Shown here one piece after another: positions 36,052-43,643 of a stretch of DNA of 59,425 nucleotides (position 1 is its first letter; each line of letters begins with the position of its first letter). The notes beneath the pieces were generated by a model. It saw only the letters and a program-made list of their open reading frames with translations. It made no database searches and was not told the origin of the DNA. The translations under genes and the position numbers were made by a program. The DNA comes from Alloprevotella sp. oral taxon 473 str. F0040 (GTDB lineage: Bacteria > Bacteroidota > Bacteroidia > Bacteroidales > Bacteroidaceae), in assembly GCF_000318095.2 (NCBI RefSeq), contig NZ_KB290716.1:204679-264103 (forward strand), written 5' to 3'.

Positions 36052-38112
36052 ATGGCCACACAAAAAGGACATATCGGCATCACGACCGAAAACATATTCC
36101 CCGTTATCAAGAAGTTCTTGTATAGCGACCACGAAATTTTCCTCCGCGAAATCGTAGCTAACGCAGTGGATGCTACCCAAAAGCTCCGCACCCTTGCGAG
36201 CAAAGGCGAATTCAAAGGCGACACCACAGACGTGAAAGTGTCGGTGAGCATTGACAAAGAGGCAGGAACGCTTACCATCAGCGACCAAGGTATTGGTATG
36301 ACGGCAGAAGAGATTGACCGCTACATCAACCAAATCGCTTTCTCTGGTGCCACGGACTTCCTCGAAAAATACAAAGACGATGCTGCCACCATCATTGGTC
36401 ACTTCGGTCTTGGCTTCTATTCTTCGTTCATGGTGTCTAGTCGCGTAGACATCGTGACCAAGAGCTATCGCGAAGATGCAGAAGCGGTGAAATGGAGCTG
36501 CGATGGCACTCCCGAGTTTACGCTCGAACCAGTCGAAAAGGCAGAACGCGGCACAGACATTGTGCTACACATCGACGAGGAAAACAAGGAGTTCCTCGAA
36601 GAAGGTCGCATCCAAACTTTGCTCAACAAATACTGCCGTTTCCTCCCCATCCCCGTTGCCTTCGGCAAAAAGAAGGAGTGGAAGGACGGCCAACAGGTGG
36701 ATACCGCAGAGGACAACGTGATCAACGACACGCACCCTCTATGGACGAAGACACCTTCTACACTCACCGATGAGGATTATCGCAATTTCTATCGCGATCT
36801 CTATCCCATGCAAGATGAACCCCTCTTCTGGATTCACCTCAATGTGGAATATCCCTTCAATCTCACGGGTGTTTTGTACTTCCCCAAGATTAAGAATAAC
36901 ATCGAAATCCATCGCAATAAGATTCAACTCTATTGCAACCAAGTGTTTGTCACAGACTCTGTGGAAAACATTGTACCCGACTTCTTGACGCTCTTGCATG
37001 GTGTCATCGACAGTCCCGACATTCCGCTCAACGTGAGCCGTTCTTATCTCCAGAGCGACCGGAATGTGAAGAAGATTTCGCAATATATCACGAAGAAGGT
37101 GGCAGACCGCCTCTCTTCTCTTTTCAAGAGCGACCGCGCTCAGTTTGAAGAAAAGTGGGACGACCTCAAACTCTTCATCCACTACGGCATTCTCTCTGAA
37201 CCCGACTTCTACGATAAGGCGAAGAACTTCGCACTTCTCAAAGATATTGACGGAAAGGCTTACACTTACGAGGAATATCGCGAGGCCATCAAGGAGAACC
37301 AAACCGACAAAGATGACCAACTGGTGTGTCTCTACACCAACGACCGTGAAGCACAATTCTCTTATATCGAGGCTGCGAAGGCTAAGGGCTACAATGTACT
37401 CTTGCTCGATGGCCAACTCGATGCACCTCTGGTGAGCCAGCTCGAACAAAAGTGGGAAAAGACTCGCTTTGTGCGCGTGGATGGTGACACTCCCGAACGC
37501 CTCATCCCCAAGAAGGATGAATCGGTAAACGAGGCGGACAAGGCTGCGAACGAGAATTTGACCTCGGTGTTCAATGCCGGGTTGCCTCAAGTGGAGAAGG
37601 CACAATTCCATGTCGAAACTTCTGCTATGGGTGCGGCTTCTGCTCCTGTGCTCATCACACAAAGCGAATACATGCGCCGCATGAAAGAGACTGCACGCTT
37701 GCAACCTGGCATGTCGTTCTATGGCGAAATGCCCGACATGTACAGTTTGGTGCTCAACACGGATCACCCTCTCGTGAAACAAGTGGGAGAAGGTGTGGTG
37801 TCGGCTACGGGCGAAAAACTTGCGCCCATCGATGCTGAACTCCGCGGTCTGCAAGCTCGTCGCACCGCACTCGAAGCTGCACAAAAGGATCTCAAACCCG
37901 AGGACGTGACTCCCGAAGAGAAGGCTGAACTCGAACAAGTGAACAATGACATCGCTGCTCAGTACAATCAGCGCAATGAGGCTCTCGCTGGCTATGCTCG
38001 CGAAAATCAGGTGGTATCACAGCTCATCGACCTCGCACTCTTGCAAAATGGCTTGCTGCGCGGCGAAGCACTCAATGCGTTTGTGAAGCGTTCGGTGGAT
38101 CTCATCCGATAA
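36052..38112 (+). CDS. htpG: HSP90-family chaperone HtpG
   Basis: A 686-residue cytoplasmic ATP-driven chaperone. The N-terminal GHKL ATPase domain shows FLREIVANAVDATQKL (catalytic Glu and metal Asn region), ISDQGIGMTAEEI and GHFGLGFYSSFMV. The middle domain carries NLTGVLYFPKI and NVSRSYLQSDRNVKKI. The C-terminal dimerisation part (about 560-686) is rich in charged helices (QARRTALEAAQKDL). Length is somewhat above the usual 620-640, as in Bacteroidales. It has a hairpin terminator before the next gene. Confidence 0.97.
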   Translation: MATQKGHIGITTENIFPVIKKFLYSDHEIFLREIVANAVDATQKLRTLASKGEFKGDTTDVKVSVSIDKEAGTLTISDQGIGMTAEEIDRYINQIAFSGATDFLEKYKDDAATIIGHFGLGFYSSFMVSSRVDIVTKSYREDAEAVKWSCDGTPEFTLEPVEKAERGTDIVLHIDEENKEFLEEGRIQTLLNKYCRFLPIPVAFGKKKEWKDGQQVDTAEDNVINDTHPLWTKTPSTLTDEDYRNFYRDLYPMQDEPLFWIHLNVEYPFNLTGVLYFPKIKNNIEIHRNKIQLYCNQVFVTDSVENIVPDFLTLLHGVIDSPDIPLNVSRSYLQSDRNVKKISQYITKKVADRLSSLFKSDRAQFEEKWDDLKLFIHYGILSEPDFYDKAKNFALLKDIDGKAYTYEEYREAIKENQTDKDDQLVCLYTNDREAQFSYIEAAKAKGYNVLLLDGQLDAPLVSQLEQKWEKTRFVRVDGDTPERLIPKKDESVNEADKAANENLTSVFNAGLPQVEKAQFHVETSAMGAASAPVLITQSEYMRRMKETARLQPGMSFYGEMPDMYSLVLNTDHPLVKQVGEGVVSATGEKLAPIDAELRGLQARRTALEAAQKDLKPEDVTPEEKAELEQVNNDIAAQYNQRNEALAGYARENQVVSQLIDLALLQNGLLRGEALNAFVKRSVDLIR

Positions 38113-38137
38113 ATAGTTCTTCGTTCTACATAAATCT

Positions 38138-38185
38138 GGTAGTGGAGTGGGCTTCGGTCTGCACTCCACTGCCTTCTTTGCTTTT
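38138..38185 (+). terminator. Terminator after htpG
   Basis: GGTAGTGGAGTG (38138-38149) and CACTCCACTGCC (38162-38173) pair with one wobble; a T-rich run follows (TTCTTTGCTTTTTT). An in-frame ATG at 38147 for the next gene lies inside it. Confidence 0.8.
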
Positions 38186-38203
38186 TTATCCTTCCTTGAA
38201 ATT

Positions 38204-39124
38204 ATGCCCTTACTGAGTCTTTTTAGCCTACTCTTTTCGTTGTGGACGTGTCTGCCTTGGATGCAAACCGCAGCAGTGGCGCAAACTTCTGCTGTATCCT
38301 CTTCTCTTGCACCAGCGCAGTCGGACAAGGTGCTGCAAGGCGTGGTATGTGCTGCTACAGATGCGGCGGAGGTCCAACGACTGCTTTCGGACAAGTCGCT
38401 CAAGACTCCACTAGATTTTGCCCGCAAATTCCTGGGTCGCCCCTACGTGGCTGCGACGTTGGAAGTGGCAGATCCCGAACAGGTGGTGGTGAATCTCCAA
38501 GGATTGGACTGCGCCACTTTGGTAGAAACAAGCCAAGCACTGGCGATGACGCGTCGCGAAGGCAAAACGGATGTGGCGAGCTACACAAGAAATCTGGAGA
38601 AAATCCGTTATTTCGATGGAAAAAATCGAGGTTATACCTCACGCTTGCACTATCTCTCGTTTTGGATGGCTGATTTGACGAAGCGCAAAGTGGCAAAAGA
38701 AGTGGTGCTCCCCCAAACGCTCACACTGCCCTTAGAGATTCGCCTCAACTATATGAGTACGCACGCGAATGCTTACCCTTTTCTCAAAAATCATCCCGAA
38801 CGCGTGAGCGAGATGGCACGATTAGAGCGCAAATACTCCGGCAAAGTGGGTCGATATCTCCCCAAGTCTAATGCCGGTCTGTCGCGCAAACAACTTGGAG
38901 CTATCCAAGATGGTGACATCATCACGGTGGTGACACAAAAAGCGGGACTGGATTATTCTCACCAAGGTATTGCTTTTTGGGGCAATGATGGGAAACTCCA
39001 CATGCTCCACGCCTCGAGCGAGCGCAAACGTGTGATTGCCGACGAGCGCACTCTGGAGGATTATCTGAAAAGGATTTCCCATGCTAAGGGTATCCGCGTG
39101 TTTAGAATCATCAACAAGGGATAA
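38204..39124 (+). CDS. Secreted DUF1460 amidase-like protein
   Basis: A 306-residue periplasmic protein from the ATG at 38204, which begins a signal peptide (MPLLSLFSLLFSLWTCLPW). It belongs to the DUF1460 family, an NlpC/P60-like fold regarded as an N-acetylmuramoyl-L-alanine amidase or peptidoglycan fragment hydrolase. The likely catalytic Cys lies in LQGLDCATLVETSQAL; a His-bearing block YSHQGIAFWG and HMLHASSERKRV follow. The upstream ATG at 38147 falls within the htpG terminator and is rejected. A cell-wall recycling role is from family knowledge. Confidence 0.85.
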   Translation: MPLLSLFSLLFSLWTCLPWMQTAAVAQTSAVSSSLAPAQSDKVLQGVVCAATDAAEVQRLLSDKSLKTPLDFARKFLGRPYVAATLEVADPEQVVVNLQGLDCATLVETSQALAMTRREGKTDVASYTRNLEKIRYFDGKNRGYTSRLHYLSFWMADLTKRKVAKEVVLPQTLTLPLEIRLNYMSTHANAYPFLKNHPERVSEMARLERKYSGKVGRYLPKSNAGLSRKQLGAIQDGDIITVVTQKAGLDYSHQGIAFWGNDGKLHMLHASSERKRVIADERTLEDYLKRISHAKGIRVFRIINKG

Positions 39125-39163
39125 ATAGGCTGCGAAAGACGGAGAAGACTCGAAAATCTAATT

Positions 39164-39236
39164 TCTAACGTCTAATCTCTAAAGTCTAAGGTCTATGCCC
39201 CCTCTAACGTCTAATCTCTAAAGTCTAACGTCTAAA
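39164..39236. repeat. Heptamer TCTAANN array upstream of mnmE
   Basis: TCTAACG, TCTAATC, TCTAAAG, TCTAAGG repeat at 7-bp steps. A 26-bp block (39164-39189) recurs exactly at 39203-39228. The array ends five bases before the mnmE start, whose first codons ATGTCTA continue the motif. Confidence 0.9.
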
Positions 39237-39240
39237 TAAG

Positions 39241-40740
39241 ATGTCTACTCATACTATCTGTGCAGTTTCTACCGCTACGGGTGGGGCTATCGGTGTGGTT
39301 CGTGTGTCAGGGCCACAAGCCATTGCCGCCACAGAGCGCATATTTCGGGCTGCCAACGGCAAACCGCTGAGTGAACGCAAAGCCAGTTCACTCACCTTTG
39401 GTCATATCGTCGATGAAAACGACAAAGTGGTCGATGAAGTCTTGGTGAGCCTTTTCCGCGCGCCCCATTCTTACACGGGAGAAGATGCCACGGAGATTTC
39501 GTGTCACGGCTCTTCCTATATCCTTCAACGCGTGGTGCAGCTGCTCCTTGCCGCAGGTTGTGAAGCAGCCGCCCCAGGTGAGTTCACGCAGCGCGCTTTT
39601 CTCAACGGCAAGATGGACTTGTCGCAAGCGGAAGCCGTTGCAGACGTCATCGCCTCCACCACTGCCGCTAGTCACCAAGTCGCGATGAGCCAAATGCGCG
39701 GTGATTTCAGTAAGCAACTTGGAGTGTTGCGCGAACAATTGGTGCATCTCACCTCGTTGCTCGAACTTGAGTTGGATTTCTCCGACCATGAGGATTTAGA
39801 ATTTGCCGACCGCTCGGCACTCGATGCCATTGCATCGCAAATCGAAAGCGTGACTCAACGTCTTGCCGACTCTTTTGCCACAGGAAATGTGCTGAAAAAC
39901 GGACTTCCCGTTGCCATTGTAGGCAGCACCAATTCGGGAAAATCTACACTCCTCAACGCATTGCTCCACGACGATCGCGCGATTGTGAGCGATGTACACG
40001 GAACTACGCGCGATGTCATCGAAGATACCTTCACGCTCGGTGGCACGCTCTTCCGATTTATCGACACAGCAGGCCTCCGCTCCACGGATGATGTGGTGGA
40101 ACAAATGGGCATTGCACGCAGCCGTCAAAAGTTGGAAGAGGCTAAAATTGTGCTTTTCGTAGTGGATTCTACGCAAGTGGCTTCGCAGATGGAGGCACTC
40201 GGCACGGAGATTCTCGAAGCGATGAATGGCCGTCCGCTCGTGGTACTTTTCAATAAGTCTGATTTGATTGAGGAACAAGCCATGAACGAGTTGCTCGCTC
40301 AACCACTGAAACATTGGATTTCCAGTACTTCTCTCTGTGAAAATGCCGAAACCACAGGGGATTCCGCCGACCTTCCCTCCAACGCACAAGCCGTGACGCT
40401 CCCTTCACAACAAGGGCAACAGGTCGTAAAATTGGCAATCAGTGCGAAAAATGCCATCGGATTGGATGCCCTCACCGACACCCTCGTCCGTTTGGCACAA
40501 GAAAACACCACTTCTGCTGGTGACATCATCGTGACCAATGCCCGTCACTATGCTGCACTCACCGCAGCTCTTGCCGACATTCGCCGCGTGCGCCAAGGAC
40601 TTTCCACCCACCTCTCTGGTGACTTTGTGGCACAAGATCTCCGTGAGTGTCTCTTCCATCTCGCCGAAATCACTGGCGGTGCTGTCACCACCGACGAGGT
40701 GCTAGGTACCATCTTCAAAAACTTCTGCGTGGGCAAATGA
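39241..40740 (+). CDS. mnmE: tRNA modification GTPase MnmE
   Basis: A 499-residue GTPase that with MnmG adds carboxymethylaminomethyl (or aminomethyl) to U34 of tRNAs. The N-terminal folate-binding domain has APGEFTQRAFLNGKMDLSQA. The G domain shows P-loop GSTNSGKSTLLNAL, GTTRD switch, DTAGLR and NKSD. The C-terminus ends FCVGK, carrying the catalytic Cys of the C-x-GK motif. Between NKSD and SAKN the G domain has about 30 extra residues rich in Ser/Asn/Gln (ENAETTGDSADLPSNAQ). Start follows directly on a heptamer repeat array. Confidence 0.97.
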   Translation: MSTHTICAVSTATGGAIGVVRVSGPQAIAATERIFRAANGKPLSERKASSLTFGHIVDENDKVVDEVLVSLFRAPHSYTGEDATEISCHGSSYILQRVVQLLLAAGCEAAAPGEFTQRAFLNGKMDLSQAEAVADVIASTTAASHQVAMSQMRGDFSKQLGVLREQLVHLTSLLELELDFSDHEDLEFADRSALDAIASQIESVTQRLADSFATGNVLKNGLPVAIVGSTNSGKSTLLNALLHDDRAIVSDVHGTTRDVIEDTFTLGGTLFRFIDTAGLRSTDDVVEQMGIARSRQKLEEAKIVLFVVDSTQVASQMEALGTEILEAMNGRPLVVLFNKSDLIEEQAMNELLAQPLKHWISSTSLCENAETTGDSADLPSNAQAVTLPSQQGQQVVKLAISAKNAIGLDALTDTLVRLAQENTTSAGDIIVTNARHYAALTAALADIRRVRQGLSTHLSGDFVAQDLRECLFHLAEITGGAVTTDEVLGTIFKNFCVGK

Positions 40741-40780
40741 TTTCTGATTACAACCGATAATCAAGCATCACCAAATATCG

Positions 40781-40811
40781 AAAAGGCGTTCATTATGAGC
40801 GCCTTTCTTTT
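40781..40811 (+). terminator. Terminator after mnmE
   Basis: AAAGGCGTTCA (40782-40792) / TGAGCGCCTTT (40796-40806) with one wobble, then CTTTT. A near-copy stands at 51159-51190 at the other side of the island. Confidence 0.88.
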
Positions 40812-41729
40812 GTCCTTTTTCCTCGTTAGGCATTATTCGAAGCCTTTCTTTCGCTCATTCTTGTACCTTATTTGTACCGCACGCTTCTCGCCAACCCTTC
40901 AGCCCCTCGCGTATATACCGAGATGCTGGACAAATGAGACATGGTGCTACACCAATAGGCAGTACAAAACTAAATATGGCGAAATGAAAGTGAGCAAAAT
41001 TCTAATAAAAAATCTGCCAGCATTGCAAATATGAGTTTATAGCTTTGAAAACGACTACCAAGTACTGCTCACATAGATATAATAGCAGAGCCTACAAAGC
41101 TCAAAAGAGAAAAAGGATACGCAGAACAGAACATTCTGAACAAGAGAAAAATGTCAGTGATATTATAGATAAACCTTATCTCTCCATCTCAGAAACTAGG
41201 CGATTACTTTGTATTAGCCCCTATTTGGGTTAAGGAGCAAAGTTAAAACATAGATGAGTAAAATATTCCCGTAAACCCATAAGGAAGAGAATGGAGAGAT
41301 AGGGATCTTTCATGCTTACTTTTTGAGCAATAAAGCAAGGATTATACTCATTTTCCTATGTAATAATATTTCTTATTATAGGTTGGGATATAGTTCGATA
41401 ATATAGACAGCGATGTGTCATAAGGTGCAAACGACATGTTGTTATCGACATTTGGGCTTGGTGACATACGGTATAAGCACCCTGTGCTATCAAGTCTCAG
41501 TGTCTTGCATTTTATGCATTCTGTTGCACCTATACAGGGCTGTGACACAAATCAGATTTTAGTACAGCCATATAGACACAACACACACTCAGTCCTATAA
41601 TCACTCCCTATTGATCAGTTCCCTAAAGACTCATAAACAAGAGAATTGTATAGTTTATATTACAAGTTAATCTCAAGCTTACTACCTATGAAACAATTGT
41701 TAGAAAAATATCAATTCGGAAATTCTATC
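40812..41729. other. Left flank of the island, non-coding with gene remnants
   Basis: AT-rich sequence. It holds TATTTGTACCG at 40869-40879 (repeated at 51030-51040), a possible excisionase remnant (41045-41233), and then about 500 bp with no recognised gene, promoter or repeat. Confidence 0.5.
41045..41233 (+). pseudogene. Possible truncated excisionase-like HTH remnant
   Basis: A 62-codon frame whose end, KPYLSISETRRLLCIS, resembles the opening of the helix-turn-helix in excisionase/MerR-like proteins (usually YLSIxEAxxLLGIS). It stops right where the recognition helix should follow, so it would be a broken gene. The match is short; chance similarity is possible. It lies at the left edge of the island, where a mobile-element remnant would be expected. 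Confidence 0.35.
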
Positions 41730-43643
41730 TTACAACCCCATCCTTGTCAATATTTTATCCCTTCTGATGGTGATTGCTTGCCTAGCCCCTCCTTTTTTAA
41801 TTAGGCTTACAATATCGTAATCTTGATGAGCCTTAACAGTGTTCTTATTAATGTTCACCTCGTGGTCATATATCTTCTGTAATGCATCATCTAGGCATTC
41901 ATAGCAAAATTGATCATATATTTGCATTTTGTGGTTCGGAGCGAAAGGCTCCAACGGACTACCATTCTTGAGTCCTGTCATATATATCATCTTGCACCCA
42001 CCTCCTGTAATATGGGAATTCCCTGCTAAATCCTTATATATCCAAATGTTATCCTCTAAAAGTACAGAATAATATGCTTGATATGAACCATCAGCAGTCT
42101 TGTACTCTATATCTAACTGATTTCCTCGTGCTGTTAACAGATTACATCTTTGCGCTAAGCTTTCAATCTGTATCTTTAATCCAGAAATAGCCTCTTCCAC
42201 CTCTACTAATTCATTTCGATAGATTTGTACCTCTTCCTCATAATGAGATAGTGGATGGATTAAGGAATGAAGATATGATTCTAAGAAAGAGATATTCTTC
42301 GTACACTCCTCTATCTTTGAGAAAAAGATCTTTACAGCCTTTACTCGCTGTGTCAACTTAAAACCTGGCACAATCGTATAATCATCATTCATAAATAACT
42401 CTTTAGGTAGACGAGAAAGCAACTCCTCAAGTGCTTTCCTGAAATAGTTTGCCGAAGCAGGTAGGTCTATATCCCTGTGACCATGTAAGTATTCTTTGGC
42501 ACGGTCCAAAGATGAGACTCCATCAACCATAACCGGTACGGAGAAAGACTTACCGTCTTCTTTCTTTATCACAGAAAATAGATTAGTATACTTCCATCTA
42601 CCTTTGGCGTGTGCTTCAAGATAATTTTTTGCCATATGATACCATGAACGATCATAAGTAGCTATTACTATCTGGAAGTGCTTGAACTCGTTATTAAGTA
42701 TTTCCAATATAGGTTTCCGATTGACCGAGTCTATGCCTATGAAGATATCATCTAGAAACATGAAGTGCAATTCTTTACCAGGAGTTGCCTGCAGAGCTGC
42801 CAAGTATAGACAGATAGCAATAGCGGAAAGTCTAGCCTCGTTCAACCCTTCTGCATAGTTGTCAATATGAATATTATCTAAATCTATATTCAATCGTAAA
42901 TCTTGCTGGATAGCCCATTCCCGCTTATTATTCCCATACGAGAATTTCATAGGCTTTAGATCAAAGCTTATCGCCAATCTAAAGTAAGGAAAGTAGCTTT
43001 GCAGATAGTAATTCACTTGAGTAAATAAATTATCAAGGACTGATCTTAACACTTTCTCAAAACTAAGAAGGTCTTTCTTACCTTTTTTGTGTTTATTCTC
43101 CTGTCTATTGTGAACCTCAAAAATATCTTTTTTGATCGATTTCCATTCCTTTGCCAACGGACTGTTTCTTCCCTGTCCTACAGGTATATGATTACCAAGT
43201 AGTTGTGTAATAAAAAAATGAAATAGATTAGGACTCCCTTCATCATACAGATAAACTTTTAGCAGGTCTCGATAGCTCAGAAACCCCTTGGTAAGAGCCA
43301 AGGCTTTAAGGTATCCAGTATTTTGAATATTTGTATTATCAATCCCACACCCAAATTTATGCTCCTCTATTTGAGAGAATTGTCTTGTAGATTCATCAAA
43401 GTCTCCAATACTTAGGACAATCTCTCCAGTCGCTCCAGCAGGCTTGTGCCTGTTGCTAACGTATAGAACAGAAGAACGAAAACTATGGATAAAATCACTC
43501 AAGGATTTGAATAGTGAACTCTTGCCGCTCCCATTTTCTCCATATAGAAGAAGATTCTCTCCATTCTCAAAGGAAAATGTCAGCCGATCGTAATAGGCTC
43601 GAGAATTTTCTATTTCAATTTGCTTTATTCTCTTCATATACAT
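41730..43643 (-). CDS. SMC/RecF-like ATPase partner of the DUF262 protein
   Basis: A 637-residue protein of ABC-type ATPase fold. It opens MKRIKQIEIENSRAYYDRL with Walker A GENGSGKSS at residues 35-43. A signature-like LNEARLSAIA (267-276), Walker B LHFMFLDDIF (292-301) and D-loop GIDSVNR follow. The usual H-loop His is replaced (IVIATYDRSW). Residues about 470-520 look coiled-coil, and a C-terminal region of about 120 residues is unrecognised. Its start overlaps the end of the DUF262 gene by 29 bp, so the two are co-translated. RecF/OLD-like ATPases of this size are common in phage defence. No HNH or TOPRIM domain was seen. Confidence 0.8.
   Translation of the reverse strand: MYMKRIKQIEIENSRAYYDRLTFSFENGENLLLYGENGSGKSSLFKSLSDFIHSFRSSVLYVSNRHKPAGATGEIVLSIGDFDESTRQFSQIEEHKFGCGIDNTNIQNTGYLKALALTKGFLSYRDLLKVYLYDEGSPNLFHFFITQLLGNHIPVGQGRNSPLAKEWKSIKKDIFEVHNRQENKHKKGKKDLLSFEKVLRSVLDNLFTQVNYYLQSYFPYFRLAISFDLKPMKFSYGNNKREWAIQQDLRLNIDLDNIHIDNYAEGLNEARLSAIAICLYLAALQATPGKELHFMFLDDIFIGIDSVNRKPILEILNNEFKHFQIVIATYDRSWYHMAKNYLEAHAKGRWKYTNLFSVIKKEDGKSFSVPVMVDGVSSLDRAKEYLHGHRDIDLPASANYFRKALEELLSRLPKELFMNDDYTIVPGFKLTQRVKAVKIFFSKIEECTKNISFLESYLHSLIHPLSHYEEEVQIYRNELVEVEEAISGLKIQIESLAQRCNLLTARGNQLDIEYKTADGSYQAYYSVLLEDNIWIYKDLAGNSHITGGGCKMIYMTGLKNGSPLEPFAPNHKMQIYDQFCYECLDDALQKIYDHEVNINKNTVKAHQDYDIVSLIKKGGARQAITIRRDKILTRMGL

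Noticed and set aside
36739-37938. 399-codon minus frame opposite htpG
   Set aside because: Shadow of htpG codon bias; no family resemblance.
38147-38203. 19-residue extension of the DUF1460 protein
   Set aside because: The ATG lies in the htpG terminator; the signal peptide starts at 38204.
40795-41034. 79-codon + frame after mnmE
   Set aside because: Starts within the mnmE terminator; Cys/Trp/Tyr-rich nonsense-like composition.
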